Shown: positions 37,803-48,189 of the stretch, piece after piece | How the letters are laid out: every line of letters begins with the position of its first letter | Numbering within the stretch: position 1 is the first letter of the stretch | NCBI RefSeq assembly: GCF_014197245.1 | Contig: NZ_JACIFF010000001.1 | Location: 248,001 to 312,000, forward strand | Direction: 5' to 3' | Length of the DNA: 64,000 bases | Source of the DNA: Neolewinella aquimaris | Lineage (GTDB): Bacteria > Bacteroidota > Bacteroidia > Chitinophagales > Saprospiraceae | Notes under the pieces: generated by a model | Database searches by the model: none | What the model saw: only the letters and a program-made list of their open reading frames with translations | What the model was told of the DNA's origin: nothing | Position numbers and translations under genes: made by a program

Positions 37803-39212
37803 TTATTCCTTCGGCATCAGAACGCCATCGATCGAGTGGATCAGTCCGTTGCTTGCAGCAACATCGGTAGCGGTAATGGTGGCCATTTCGCCGTTACCAT
37901 CGGTAAGGATGACGTTACCGTCCTGCATTGAAGCGATGAGGCTTCCACCGCCCAGGGTCTGGATGCGGAAGTAGCCTTTATTGGCTTCGATTGCTTTCAT
38001 CAGGTCGGCTGCGGTGATGCGGGAAGCAACTACGTGGTAGGAAAGAATTCCCTGTAGCTTCTCCTTGTTGCTGGACTGCGTCAGATCACTTACGGTGCCT
38101 TCGGGCAGTTTGTCAAACGCATCGTTGGTGGGGGCGAATACGGTGAACTCCGTATCGCTTCCGAGCAGGTCACCGAGTTCGGCGGCCTGTACGGCAGTAA
38201 CGAGGGTGCTGAAGTCTTCGTTGCCGCTGGCTACGTCGACGATCGTATTACCGTAGGTGGTCTTACGGGTGGTCATGTTACCCATGTCGTCCATCTCGCG
38301 GCTTACGTCGTTTCCAACCTCAGTAGTGTTCCGTTGTACGGCCTGGCTGGTTTCTTCACCGGCACGTTCGACTTCGTTTGCCATCTCGCGACCGGCTTCT
38401 TCCACCTCGTTGCCCATTTCCCGGGCGGTTTCGCGAACCTCGTTGGTAGCTGCCTGAGCGGTTTCACGCGCTTCGTTGCCCATTTCTTGAGCGGTCTCGC
38501 TTACCTCGTTGCCGGCTTCCTTAGCGGTTTCGCGCATTTCGTTGCCCATTTCTTCGGCGGCCATTTCGCCTTCCATCATTTCGTCGTCGGCTTCATCCTC
38601 TACGGCGCCCAGACGGTCTTCCATGGTATCGCTGACTTCCATGTCGTTCATGATCAGTGCGTCTACGTCCACGTTATCCGGAAGCAGCACGTGGTCGATC
38701 AGGTGAATGACACCATTGGAGGCCATCACGTCGGCGGTGGTTACCAGAGCGGTGTTGCCCTTACCATCGGTGAGTTGTACGGAACCATCCATCAGGTTGG
38801 CGGTGAAGTCACCGTTCAGGGTCGATGCCATGAAGGGCTCGTCGTCGGAAGCTCCTTCGATGCCGGCGGTTACGTCAGCGGCGGCTACTTTGCCATCGGC
38901 AACGTGGTACTTGAGAATCTCAACCAGTGCAGGGCGGTTTTCGGCCTTCAGCAGCGCACTGAACACTTCCGGTGGAAGCGCGCGGAATGCTGCGTCGGTA
39001 GGGGCGAAAACGGTATAGGGACCGTCGCCCTCCAGGGTCGATACCAGGTCTGCAGCCTTCAGAGCGGCAACCAGGGTACCCAGATCGGAATTCTCGCTCG
39101 CAAGTTGAACGATGTTTTTGTCTGCTTGATCCGTGGTCTGTGCAAGGACCGTAGCGGGATTGAATGCCATCACGGCAAGGAATGCCATGAGGCTAAATAA
39201 TAAATTCTTCAT
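37803..39212 (-). CDS. Double-fasciclin (FAS1) secreted protein with LEA-like linker
   Basis: A 469-residue exported protein. A signal peptide (1-25, ending TVLAQ) is followed by FAS1 domain 1 (about 33-178), with YTVFAPTDAAFRALP, KYHVADGK and NGVIHLIDHVLLP. FAS1 domain 2 (about 324-469) has FTVFAPTNDAFDKLP, SYHVVASR and NGLIHSIDGVLMP. FAS1 domains mediate adhesion. Between them lies an acidic, Met/Glu/Ala-rich linker (about 200-318) containing about eight 11-residue repeats of the type E-M-G-N-E-x-x-E-T-A-x, as in LEA group 3 and amphipathic apolipoprotein helices. The ATG at 39212 gives a clean signal peptide; the longer frame to 39272 is rejected. Confidence 0.9.
   Translation of the reverse strand: MKNLLFSLMAFLAVMAFNPATVLAQTTDQADKNIVQLASENSDLGTLVAALKAADLVSTLEGDGPYTVFAPTDAAFRALPPEVFSALLKAENRPALVEILKYHVADGKVAAADVTAGIEGASDDEPFMASTLNGDFTANLMDGSVQLTDGKGNTALVTTADVMASNGVIHLIDHVLLPDNVDVDALIMNDMEVSDTMEDRLGAVEDEADDEMMEGEMAAEEMGNEMRETAKEAGNEVSETAQEMGNEARETAQAATNEVRETAREMGNEVEEAGREMANEVERAGEETSQAVQRNTTEVGNDVSREMDDMGNMTTRKTTYGNTIVDVASGNEDFSTLVTAVQAAELGDLLGSDTEFTVFAPTNDAFDKLPEGTVSDLTQSSNKEKLQGILSYHVVASRITAADLMKAIEANKGYFRIQTLGGGSLIASMQDGNVILTDGNGEMATITATDVAASNGLIHSIDGVLMPKE
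38289..38552 (-). repeat. Hendecad (33-bp) repeat region in the fasciclin gene
   Basis: Eight consecutive 11-codon units, the first six close copies (EMGNEMRETAK, EAGNEVSETAQ, EMGNEARETAQ, AATNEVRETAR, EMGNEVEEAGR, EMANEVERAGE) and two decayed. It encodes a long amphipathic helix between the FAS1 domains. Confidence 0.9.
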
Positions 39213-39378
39213 TTTCAAAAGGTTTGTGATAAAAAAAGCGTGTCGGGCATTCGCCCGTTGTTGGGTTGCCATTAAAACGTAAGCCGGCGTGCCTTGTTCA
39301 GTAATCCACTTTCCTTGTGCTTATGCACATATCCCCCGATCAGCCGTATCTATGCCTGACCAATTAATTACCCAAGCT

Positions 39379-41031
39379 ATGCTGAAACAGCTGAACCCAA
39401 CTACGACCCTCGCCTGGAAAGAACTCGAAATCCACGCCCACGAAATGCAGCAGCGGCACATGAAGGATCTCTTCGCCCAGGATCCGGACCGCTTTCAGCG
39501 ATTTAGCCAGACCGTCGGCGATATTTTGGTCGATTACTCTAAGAATATCCTGACCCAGGAGACCCTGGACCTGCTCAACAAGCTGGCCCGGGAATGCGGG
39601 GTCAAGGAAGCGACGGAAAAGATGTTCACCGGTGAAAAAATCAACGGAACGGAAGACCGGGCCGTGCTGCACGTCGCACTCCGCAACCGGGGCAACGATC
39701 CGATTATGGTCGATGGGCAGGACGTTATGCCCGAAGTAAACGAGGTGCTCGAACGCATGGACGCCTTTGCTTCCCGCATCCATTCGGGGGAACACACCGG
39801 CTATACCGGCAAACCCCTTACCCAGGTCGTAAACATCGGCATCGGCGGATCGGACCTCGGGCCGGTAATGGTGACCGAAGCGCTGCGACCCTACTGGATC
39901 GACGGGCGGGAGGTGTACTTCGTTTCCAACATTGACGGTACCCACCTGGCGGAAGTGCTCAAAAAAGTAGATCCGGAAACCACGCTGTTCCTCGTAGCCT
40001 CAAAAACCTTCACCACCCAGGAAACCATGACCAATGCCCGCAGTGCGCGGCAGTGGTTCCTCGATCAGGGCGGCAGCCAGGAGGACGTGGCCAAGCACTT
40101 CGTCGCCCTGTCCACCAACGCCGCCGGCGTAACGGATTTCGGCATCGCGGAAGATAATATGTTCGGCTTCTGGGACTGGGTCGGGGGGCGGTACAGCCTG
40201 TCGTCGAGCATCGGCATGAGCATTGCCCTCACGATCGGCTTCGATAACTTCGCGGCCTTGCTCGACGGGATGCACGACATGGACGAGCACTTCCGGCACA
40301 CCGAACTGGAGCAGAATCTTCCCGTAAAGATGGCCCTGATCGGACTGTGGTACACCAACTTCTTCGACGCGGAGACCGAGGTGATCCTGCCCTACGATCA
40401 GTACATGAGCCGCTTTCCCGCCTACTTCCAGCAGGGCAATATGGAAAGCAACGGCAAAAGCGTAGACCGCAACGGCGACCCCATTGAAGACTACAATACG
40501 GGACCGATTATCTGGGGAGAGCCCGGAACGAACGGTCAGCATGCCTTCTACCAATTGATCCACCAGGGTACGCGGATCATTCCGGGTGATTTCATCGCGC
40601 CGGCGGTTTCCCACAATCCGCTGGGGGAGCACCACGCCATCTTGCTGAGCAACTTCTTCGCCCAGACCGAGGCACTCATGAACGGAAAATCCGCCGCCCA
40701 GGTAGAGGCCGAACTGCGCAAGGAGGGAAAGGCCGACGAGGAGATCGCCAAACTGGTGCCCTTCAAGGTGTTCGACGGAAACCAACCGACCAATAGCATA
40801 CTGGTGAAGCAGATTACTCCCTTCACCCTGGGACAGCTGATCGCGCTCTACGAACATAAGATATTTGTGCAGGGCGTCATCTGGAACATTTACAGCTTTG
40901 ACCAGTGGGGCGTCGAACTCGGTAAGCAACTGGCCAAGGCGATCCTTCCGGAACTGAAGGGCGAGAAGGAAGTCAGTAGCCACGACAGCTCAACCAACGG
41001 ACTGATCAACAGCTATAAACAGTGGCGATAG
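39379..41031 (+). CDS. pgi: Glucose-6-phosphate isomerase
   Basis: Interconverts glucose 6-phosphate and fructose 6-phosphate in glycolysis and gluconeogenesis, in the cytoplasm. The 550 residues align closely in my memory with the E. coli-type enzyme (549 residues). They start [15 protein letters not shown] and show [83 protein letters not shown] and the C-terminal [13 protein letters not shown] and [12 protein letters not shown] chose the ATG at 39379 from the family N-terminus; an in-frame ATG at 39352 would add nine residues. A MscS gene starts 3 nt after the stop. Confidence 0.97.
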   Translation: MLKQLNPTTTLAWKELEIHAHEMQQRHMKDLFAQDPDRFQRFSQTVGDILVDYSKNILTQETLDLLNKLARECGVKEATEKMFTGEKINGTEDRAVLHVALRNRGNDPIMVDGQDVMPEVNEVLERMDAFASRIHSGEHTGYTGKPLTQVVNIGIGGSDLGPVMVTEALRPYWIDGREVYFVSNIDGTHLAEVLKKVDPETTLFLVASKTFTTQETMTNARSARQWFLDQGGSQEDVAKHFVALSTNAAGVTDFGIAEDNMFGFWDWVGGRYSLSSSIGMSIALTIGFDNFAALLDGMHDMDEHFRHTELEQNLPVKMALIGLWYTNFFDAETEVILPYDQYMSRFPAYFQQGNMESNGKSVDRNGDPIEDYNTGPIIWGEPGTNGQHAFYQLIHQGTRIIPGDFIAPAVSHNPLGEHHAILLSNFFAQTEALMNGKSAAQVEAELRKEGKADEEIAKLVPFKVFDGNQPTNSILVKQITPFTLGQLIALYEHKIFVQGVIWNIYSFDQWGVELGKQLAKAILPELKGEKEVSSHDSSTNGLINSYKQWR

Positions 41032-41034
41032 GAG

Positions 41035-41901
41035 ATGAAAGACCGCTCATTCGCCGGTAATCTGGTCTTCATCCTGCTGGAACTGGGGATTCTGATCGCG
41101 GGCCTGTACCTGATACAGTTCGATAAAAACATTCTGTGGGCCGAGGGGCGACCGGATTTCTGGCGCGTCCTCCTCTACTTCGCGATGACCGTGGCGATTC
41201 TCAACGTGACCACCCGGTTCGTAAAGTGGCTCTACCGCCGCCGCAACTACGCCAAACGCCGCGGAGCAAAAAACTTCGTGTACGGGGTAGAAAACATCCG
41301 CAAGCTGCTGCTGGGTGCCGTCGTGATCTTCACCATCTTTTCCCTGATCGGTATCGACTTCCGCACCTTGTTTACCTCGCTCAGCATCGTGGCGGCGGCG
41401 ATCGCCATTGTCTCCAAGGACTTCGTGAACGACCTGATCGTCGGCATCTATTACAGCTTCACCGACGTGTTTGAGGTGGGCGACTACGTGCGATTTTACA
41501 CTTATAGGGGTAGGGTAGCGGACATTGGATTGTTGAAGGTCAAAATACTTAACGATAACGACGACGTGGTCATTCTTCCCAACGGTAAGGTGTACACGAA
41601 TGAGATCATCAATTATACCCGCCGCGACGTCCGATTGATGAGTGTCGACTTTGAAATGGACATTCGGGCCATCAAGAACATCGACCAGCTGGAGGTGGAA
41701 CTCCGGGAGAGCATCAGTGCCTACGCCGACATGATCGAGGCCGATACCTACTTGCTCAAGATCGTCGAGGTGAAAAAGGACTTCATGGAGCTCAAGTTCC
41801 AGTTCCGCCTCAAGAGCTTTGACCGCAACCAGCAGCGGGAGATCAAGCGAAAGGTCGTACGGGAGATATTCAGCTACGTTAGTTCCCACAAACCGGGCTA
41901 A
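41035..41901 (+). CDS. Mechanosensitive ion channel, MscS family (short)
   Basis: A 288-residue inner-membrane channel. Helices lie at about 7-24, 41-60 and 85-105. The pore-lining segment is FTSLSIVAAAIAIVSKDFVNDLIVGIYYSF, followed by the beta domain FEVGDYVRFYTYRGRVADIGLLKVKI and the MscS-type ILPNGKVYTNEIINYT. The C-terminal cytoplasmic domain is shorter than in the 4415 paralog and lacks the disordered tail. It starts 3 nt after pgi and is probably cotranscribed with it; a terminator overlaps its stop codon. Residue identity to the other channel is low, so they are separate subfamilies. Confidence 0.9.
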   Translation: MKDRSFAGNLVFILLELGILIAGLYLIQFDKNILWAEGRPDFWRVLLYFAMTVAILNVTTRFVKWLYRRRNYAKRRGAKNFVYGVENIRKLLLGAVVIFTIFSLIGIDFRTLFTSLSIVAAAIAIVSKDFVNDLIVGIYYSFTDVFEVGDYVRFYTYRGRVADIGLLKVKILNDNDDVVILPNGKVYTNEIINYTRRDVRLMSVDFEMDIRAIKNIDQLEVELRESISAYADMIEADTYLLKIVEVKKDFMELKFQFRLKSFDRNQQREIKRKVVREIFSYVSSHKPG

Positions 41902-41916
41902 GCCCCGGTGTTTTTC
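41892..41916 (+). terminator. Intrinsic terminator of the pgi-MscS unit
   Basis: Stem ACCGGG/CCCGGT around CTAAGC, followed by GTTTTTCTT; the MscS TAA lies in the loop. The rest of the gap to 42049 shows no other feature. Confidence 0.75.
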
Positions 41917-42048
41917 TTAACTGATACTATAATTACCTACCGGCCGTTCGCCCTTTATACACCCTAGTTTACACACGTAAGTCGCATCCTTACCTGAATT
42001 TTTTCGGCTAAGTACCAGCGCTAAGCAACTTCCCCCGGGAGGCACACC

Positions 42049-43236
42049 ATGAATCATCTTTTCCCAACCGTCCTGCTACTGCTATGCGTAGGTGGATCCG
42101 CTTATGCGCAAGACGTTCTCGCACAGCACTTTAGGGGCCACGAGTCAACCTATAATCCTGCTTTCACCGGACAGGTCGGCGCCACCCGGGTCACGGTCGG
42201 CACCCGCAGCCAGTGGGGATCGGCGAGCGGAAGTGGGGGAGCTTCGGTGGCGGGCTACGAATCGCGGGTCGTCAATTATGAAGAAGGGCTGCCGTGCTTG
42301 TTTTTTGATTATGGGCTGTTCGCCCGACGGAACTCCCAGGGCCACGGTCAATTGACCACCAGCGAAATGGGCGGCCGCGTCGCCGTCGCCATCCCCCTGA
42401 CCAAAAACTCCACCGATCGGGTAAGCAACCTTCGCTTGGGCCTTGGCCTGACGCGCGGACAACGCCGGATCGACTACAGTGGACTGATCTTCCTCGATCA
42501 ACTGAGCGACGTAACGGGGCTCATCGACTGGAACGGGAACCCCAACCCTACGGGATTCGTCCCGGCCGATCGGACGGGTAGCCCGTGGTATACGTCCACC
42601 AGCCTGGGCGCCTCGATCAAGGGGGGGATGCTCAACCGGATTCAGCGCATCGGCGATCGACCCATCACCTACGATGTCGGCGTAGCGGTACACAACTGGA
42701 GCGGACTGGTGAGTAAGGACGGCCGGCAGACCGCTTCCCTCATCGGACTGGACGGCGGGCTGCGCGAGCGCTGGGTATTCAGCGGAAACGCCAGCGTAGT
42801 GGTGGCCAAGAAAAATAAACGGTACTGGTCGGTACACCCCCTGATCATTGCCCAACGACAGCAACAGTTCTCCTACCTGGAGCTCGGCGGCGGACTCTCC
42901 TGGAACCGAAACTTCGAACTGGGGCTCTACCAGCACATCGCCAACTCCTCCGAGGGGAAGGCAAACTGGATGACCGTCCGCGCCGAGATGGGTACAGTAC
43001 TGCCCGATGGATATACCCGGGTCGATCTGGGACTAGGGTGGTCCCTCCAGTACGGCAGCCTGAAAAATTACGTACGCGCACCCTTCGAGCTGACCGCCAC
43101 CTTCAGCTTCGGTAAGAGCATCACCTGCCTGGCCACCGGCGGAACGAACGATTTTACCTCCGGCGGACGACCCGCCTGCTACAGCTTTGGCACCTCGCGT
43201 AACCGTATCTACGACAACATCTGGTACCAGAACTGA
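42049..43236 (+). CDS. PorP/SprF family type IX secretion outer membrane protein
   Basis: A 395-residue outer membrane protein of the PorP/SprF family, which anchors or helps export a partner substrate of the type IX secretion system. A signal peptide (1-20, ending SAYAQ) precedes the family hallmark Y-N-P-A-F-T-G (about 35-41, in HESTYNPAFTG). Alternating beta strands of a barrel follow to the C-terminus. Its stop codon overlaps the start of the giant PKD gene (TGATG), the classic arrangement of a SprF-like protein with its type B substrate, so the two are probably a dedicated pair. Confidence 0.92.
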   Translation: MNHLFPTVLLLLCVGGSAYAQDVLAQHFRGHESTYNPAFTGQVGATRVTVGTRSQWGSASGSGGASVAGYESRVVNYEEGLPCLFFDYGLFARRNSQGHGQLTTSEMGGRVAVAIPLTKNSTDRVSNLRLGLGLTRGQRRIDYSGLIFLDQLSDVTGLIDWNGNPNPTGFVPADRTGSPWYTSTSLGASIKGGMLNRIQRIGDRPITYDVGVAVHNWSGLVSKDGRQTASLIGLDGGLRERWVFSGNASVVVAKKNKRYWSVHPLIIAQRQQQFSYLELGGGLSWNRNFELGLYQHIANSSEGKANWMTVRAEMGTVLPDGYTRVDLGLGWSLQYGSLKNYVRAPFELTATFSFGKSITCLATGGTNDFTSGGRPACYSFGTSRNRIYDNIWYQN

Positions 43237-46200
43237 TGAAAAAACTTACGCCACTTTTGACACCCCGTACCCAGTTCGGATTATTGTACGCTACGCTTCT
43301 CGTGTTTTTACTCAGCACCTGCGTCCCCGCCCAGAGCCTCACTTCCTGCAGTGCCGGCGATTGTGGCGATCTTCAGGTCCAATTCGGAGACACCGACCAG
43401 GAGGTTGCTTGTTGGGGAGAACCTTTCACCCTGCCGAATCGGTCCGAAGCAGGTATTGATTATTTCGTGATCGACTGGCGGGACGGTACCATCGATACCG
43501 TGCGCCACGCCGGACCGATCAGCCACGTGTACACAGCGACGGAAGACGGATTTTGCTCGCCCGCCGAAACCTACCGGATCACCTACCGCGGCGTACGCGA
43601 ATGCGACCAGGGAACCAGCTGCGCGACCGGTGCGGTTTACGTGGAAGTATTCCCGGACCCTACGGCAGATTTCTCCGTCCGGGCGGAAGCCTGCGTGGGG
43701 GAGGAAGTGGTCTTTCTGGAAGAGAGCTGTAACGAAAGCAGCGACGGGTACTTCTGGAACTTCGGCGATGGCGTTACCAGTACCGAAGCGAACCCGAAAC
43801 ACGTTTTTTCTAGTCCGGGCAACTACACCGTGCGGCTGCGCGTCACCGCCCGCGGGGGCTGCGGCAACCGGACCGACGAGGTAGTGCGCCAGGTGCGGGT
43901 GGTTGCCCCTCCCGATCCCGCCTTTACCGTTAGTGAAGGAGACCGCACGGTCTGCGTAGGCGATGCGATCACCTTTACGAATCAGTCGAGCGAGTACACC
44001 AACGTGCGCTGGGCAATTTCTTCCCCCCAGGAGTGGGAATTCACCGATTCCGACATGGACCTCACGTCCGAAGTGATTACCGTCCGCTTCCGGGAAGTGG
44101 GAGACTTTCGGATCCGGCTGACCGGCGAGAATGCCTGCAGCAGCGAGATCGTGGAGAGTTCCATCCGGGTGCGTACCTCTCCGATCGCTAACCTGACGGC
44201 CCCCGATCCATCGTGCGGCCCCCTGGCACTGACGGTCGGTGAGCTCGATTTCTGGATGGGCGGAGAATACGACGAACTGTGCTGGATATTCGAGCAAGAA
44301 AGCGGGCGCGATACGGTCTGTCGCGAAGATTTTGGCACGTACACCTTCGAGACTTCGGGAACGGTGCAGCTGAACATTCAGAGCTCCTGCGGACTACAAT
44401 CCTGGCAGGCGGACGTGACGGTTAACCTGGAAGGATCGCTCGAATTAACTGCCGAACCCACTTACTGCAGCGGCACCGCGCCCACGGAATTCACGGCGAA
44501 CGTTGCGGGTGGGGAGTGGTCCGGCTCCGGCATCGTCGACCCCCTCACCGGGCGCTTCGATCCGGGCAGTGCCCGGCTGGGGGAGAACGTCATCACCTAT
44601 ACGGTCAGCAATAAGGGATGCGAATACTCCGACCAAATCACGGTTAAGGTTGTCGCAAGCGAAGCGGTCGCCACGCCGGATGCTGCCCTATGTATCGATG
44701 GTGCCCCTCAGCAATTGATCGCTTCCCCCTCCGGCGGCAGTTGGTCGGGTACCGGCATCACGGATGAGCGCAGCGGCCTGTTCGATCCCGCCCTGGCCGG
44801 CGTTGGGAGTCATACTCCGCTGTATACCTATACGGACGGTAGCGGATGTCGGGTCGTGGGACGACCGACCGTGGTTGTCGCGGAGCTTCCCGCGATCCCG
44901 GTGCCCGACACGATCGAAGTGTGCTTTGCCGATGCCGATTATGACCTCACATCCATCAGCGGACTGACCGACTGGGCCGCCCGCGGCACGCTCACCTGGT
45001 CGGTCGATAATAGCGAGATCGCGGCCGGTCGCTTAAATCCCACCCGAGTGACCACGGGGCCGGATACGCTGGTGCTTCAGGTGGTGTACTGGGAGGCGAA
45101 TTGCACCGTCCCCCACGATGTTGTACTTCACGTAACCGAACCGGTACGGATTACCGTAGATCCGGTTCCGGACTTGTGCGTGAGTGAACTGACGTATCGG
45201 TTAGTCGCAAGTCCCCTGGGGGGTGTCTGGAGCGGACCCGGTGTAGATCCGCTAACCGGCTCAATTGACCTGAGCAGCACGGGCGGCGGTCGCTTCACTT
45301 ACCGGTATACCCTGTACGGAGCAACCCCCTGCGAGCGGTCGGCAACAACGGTGATTACCGTCGATGATCCTGGCCACGGCCTGAGCGCTGGTGCCGGCCA
45401 GCAGGTCTGTGAGGGAGAAGCCGACACCTTACTGCTGCTGGGCGCACAACCGCTGGATGGGGAGTGGACGGGTCCAGCGCTTTCCGGGCTTACGGTCCAC
45501 CTTACCGAGCTGATGCCTGATTCAGCCTACACCTATACCTACACCCGGACCGGTCCGTCGGGTTGTACGGCTACGGCAACGAAGGTGGTGAAGTACTCCG
45601 CCCGCCCGATCGTGACCTTCGGTACCCCCGATTCACTCTGTGTAGCCGAGCCGTTCCAACCCGCTGATGGTGAGACCGATGCATCCTTTCACTGGGATTT
45701 TGGCGACGGAGCTACTTCGGACATCCCGGCTCCGGAACATACGTACACCGAAGGCGGCCGATCCTATGACCAACGACTTACGGTCACCTCGGCCGCGGGC
45801 TGCCGGGTAGATACCCAGCGCACCGTTTACGTGACTGCCCGACCCACCGCTTCGTTTGCCCTCGATAGCCTGGTCGGTTGCTCACCCTTTACCCTTGATC
45901 TTCAGTCGGAGAGCGTGGGAGAGATCGTGCAGACATACTGGTTCGTCGGGCGGGACACCGTAGCGGATACACCCTCGGGCACCCACATCATTGACGGATA
46001 CCTCAGGGACACTAGCCTGACGGTCACGCTGGTCGCCGAGAACGGATGTGGGGCGGGGACGCAGGAGCGGTCCGTACGGGTAAAGCCCCGGCCCAGGGCA
46101 TCTTTCGCCTTAGCGCTCGACACCGGATGTTCCCCCTTCGTACCGAGGATCAATAACCGGAGCCAGGGGGAGGTCGTTTCTTACCAATGGGACTTTGGCA

Positions 46201-48134
46201 ACGGAAACTACAGCACCGCTGCTCAACCGGAGGTGCCGGAGTACCTCGCCAGCCTCGACCTGTCGGTCCCCTATTCAATCAATTTGTACGCGGAGAACGC
46301 CTGTGGCCGCGACACCGCCCACCAGAGGATCCGGGTATTCCCCGCCGATGTGCGCTCCATGATTAGCCTGGAAGAAACCGTGGGCTGCCAACCGTGGACG
46401 GTTCGCCCGCGCAGCGGCGCGACGCCCGGCGCCGACCTGGCATGGTTCGTACTCGACTCGCTGGGGAAGAAAGTAGCCACCGGAGCGGGTGAATCCCCCA
46501 AACTCACCCTGCGGGAGGCCGGAGAATACCGGATCGTACTGGGGGCAAGCCGCTGCGGAACAGCCACCGATACGGCATACGTAACGGTCACGGCGGCACC
46601 TGACTTGAGCATAGACCTTCCCCAAGCGGTTTGTCAGACGGAAGCACTTACCCTTGAGCCCCACGGCAGCGCCTTCGTAAATCCCCGCTGGCGGATTGGC
46701 GGGTCGGTCACGAGCACCGATATGAGTCCGACCGTAAGCTTCACCAAAAAGGGGATCCACCTGATCGAGCTGACGGCCGAAAGCCCCTTCACCGGCTGCA
46801 CGACCAAGGTTTCCACATCAATCGATGTCCTTCCCCAGCCCGTAGCCAGGCCAGCAGCAATCGACAGTAGTGGGTGCCAACCCTTCACCACCACTTTTAG
46901 CAGCGGAGCGGCTGCGAAAAGTGGTCTGACGTACCAGTGGAAATTCGATAAGGGCGGAGACGTATCCGACCAGGAATCACCCACTTACACCTACCCGCTT
47001 GCCGGAAACTACGAACCAAGCGTTACGGTGACGGACAGCAGCGGGTGCAGTACGACCGCCGTGCTGAGCCGGATACGGGTACTTCCCGTCCCCGTTGCCA
47101 ATTTTACTGCTCCCGCGGAGGAGTTCTGTGGCCCCACCGCAGCAGTACCTTTTCGCAGCGGAGCAGTCGATGCGGCGTCGTACCGGTGGACCTTCGGCGA
47201 CGGTCGGCAGTCGGATGCTGCCGCGCCCGTGCACACCTACCAAGAGCCGGGGGAGTACCCGGTAAAGTTGATCACCCGGTCGGGTTACGGGTGCAGCGAC
47301 ACCGCGGCAATGCGCGTGAGGATGCTGGCGGCACCGGTTGCTAAGTTCGAACTTCCCCCACCGGTGGCCTGCGGTCCGTTAGAAGTGAGCTTTCGCGCGG
47401 AGGATACCGATGCATCCCGCTTCGAATGGTACCTCGATGGAGAAGAATTAACCTTTGCCGGCCGGCTGTTCGATACCCTGCTCACCGAGAACAGATCCTA
47501 TAGCCTGCGCCTGGTCGCCATTAATCAGGAAACCTGCCGGGACACTTTTACGGTGCCCGACGTGTTGCAACTGGAAGCCAGGCCTACCGCCGATTTTTTT
47601 CCTCACGTGAACGAAGATCCGGTAGCCATCGGCGACGTACGGTTTGAGAACAGGAGCACCGGGGCGGATACTTACCGCTGGGAATTCGGCGACTCTACGA
47701 TGTCCACCGCCACATCCCCAGACCACATCTACCGCGGCGACGGAGCGTACAGCGTGAAATTGATTGCGGCCGCCAATTACGCCGGCGGGTTTGCCTGCCT
47801 CGACTCCGTGAGCCGGGTGGTCCAAACCGAATCCTTCGGACGCTTTTTCGTGCCTACGGCCATCTCGCCCACTTCCGGACCCGATGAGGTACGTCAGTGG
47901 GGCGCAAAGGGCATGCTGGTGCGGCAGTACGCGCTCGAAGTATTCAGTCCGTACGGTCAGCGCATCTTTGCCACCGAGGAGCTTGAGGACGGACGGCCAA
48001 CGGGTCGGTGGGACGGCAGCTACAGCGGTAGCGACGAATTGGTGTTGCAGGGGGCCTACACCTGGCGGGCCCGGGTCACTTACGAAAGCGGCCGGACGGA
48101 AAACCTCATCGGCACGGTGACCGTCATCCGGTAG
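43236..48134 (+). CDS. Giant PKD-repeat T9SS substrate with type B sorting tail
   Basis: A 1632-residue secreted protein. A signal peptide (about 1-33, ending CVPAQ) is followed by a Cys-rich start and many PKD-like Ig domains with the marker W-x-F-G-D-G or variants (FWNFGDGVTS, FHWDFGDGATS, YQWDFGNGNYS, YRWTFGDGRQS, YRWEFGDSTMS). Between about residues 400 and 800 lie SprB-like segments with repeated G-x-W-S-G-x-G-I-x-D and F-D-P motifs. The C-terminal 95 residues are the gliding-motility-associated type B domain (FFVPTAISP...RQYALEVFSPYGQRIF...GRWDGSY...GAYTWRARV). It is likely a surface adhesin exported and anchored with the upstream PorP/SprF protein. Confidence 0.93.
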   Translation: MKKLTPLLTPRTQFGLLYATLLVFLLSTCVPAQSLTSCSAGDCGDLQVQFGDTDQEVACWGEPFTLPNRSEAGIDYFVIDWRDGTIDTVRHAGPISHVYTATEDGFCSPAETYRITYRGVRECDQGTSCATGAVYVEVFPDPTADFSVRAEACVGEEVVFLEESCNESSDGYFWNFGDGVTSTEANPKHVFSSPGNYTVRLRVTARGGCGNRTDEVVRQVRVVAPPDPAFTVSEGDRTVCVGDAITFTNQSSEYTNVRWAISSPQEWEFTDSDMDLTSEVITVRFREVGDFRIRLTGENACSSEIVESSIRVRTSPIANLTAPDPSCGPLALTVGELDFWMGGEYDELCWIFEQESGRDTVCREDFGTYTFETSGTVQLNIQSSCGLQSWQADVTVNLEGSLELTAEPTYCSGTAPTEFTANVAGGEWSGSGIVDPLTGRFDPGSARLGENVITYTVSNKGCEYSDQITVKVVASEAVATPDAALCIDGAPQQLIASPSGGSWSGTGITDERSGLFDPALAGVGSHTPLYTYTDGSGCRVVGRPTVVVAELPAIPVPDTIEVCFADADYDLTSISGLTDWAARGTLTWSVDNSEIAAGRLNPTRVTTGPDTLVLQVVYWEANCTVPHDVVLHVTEPVRITVDPVPDLCVSELTYRLVASPLGGVWSGPGVDPLTGSIDLSSTGGGRFTYRYTLYGATPCERSATTVITVDDPGHGLSAGAGQQVCEGEADTLLLLGAQPLDGEWTGPALSGLTVHLTELMPDSAYTYTYTRTGPSGCTATATKVVKYSARPIVTFGTPDSLCVAEPFQPADGETDASFHWDFGDGATSDIPAPEHTYTEGGRSYDQRLTVTSAAGCRVDTQRTVYVTARPTASFALDSLVGCSPFTLDLQSESVGEIVQTYWFVGRDTVADTPSGTHIIDGYLRDTSLTVTLVAENGCGAGTQERSVRVKPRPRASFALALDTGCSPFVPRINNRSQGEVVSYQWDFGNGNYSTAAQPEVPEYLASLDLSVPYSINLYAENACGRDTAHQRIRVFPADVRSMISLEETVGCQPWTVRPRSGATPGADLAWFVLDSLGKKVATGAGESPKLTLREAGEYRIVLGASRCGTATDTAYVTVTAAPDLSIDLPQAVCQTEALTLEPHGSAFVNPRWRIGGSVTSTDMSPTVSFTKKGIHLIELTAESPFTGCTTKVSTSIDVLPQPVARPAAIDSSGCQPFTTTFSSGAAAKSGLTYQWKFDKGGDVSDQESPTYTYPLAGNYEPSVTVTDSSGCSTTAVLSRIRVLPVPVANFTAPAEEFCGPTAAVPFRSGAVDAASYRWTFGDGRQSDAAAPVHTYQEPGEYPVKLITRSGYGCSDTAAMRVRMLAAPVAKFELPPPVACGPLEVSFRAEDTDASRFEWYLDGEELTFAGRLFDTLLTENRSYSLRLVAINQETCRDTFTVPDVLQLEARPTADFFPHVNEDPVAIGDVRFENRSTGADTYRWEFGDSTMSTATSPDHIYRGDGAYSVKLIAAANYAGGFACLDSVSRVVQTESFGRFFVPTAISPTSGPDEVRQWGAKGMLVRQYALEVFSPYGQRIFATEELEDGRPTGRWDGSYSGSDELVLQGAYTWRARVTYESGRTENLIGTVTVIR

Positions 48135-48189
48135 ATCGGTGCACCTTTACGCGTCCACAGCCGTTCTTCTTTCCAAATCCCGGCGCCCG

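Noticed and set aside
40000-40983. 327-codon frame antisense to pgi
   Set aside because: Shadow of a highly conserved enzyme gene; no features of its own.
43308-44297. 329-codon frame antisense to the PKD gene
   Set aside because: Composition-driven shadow; the sense frame has PKD motifs.
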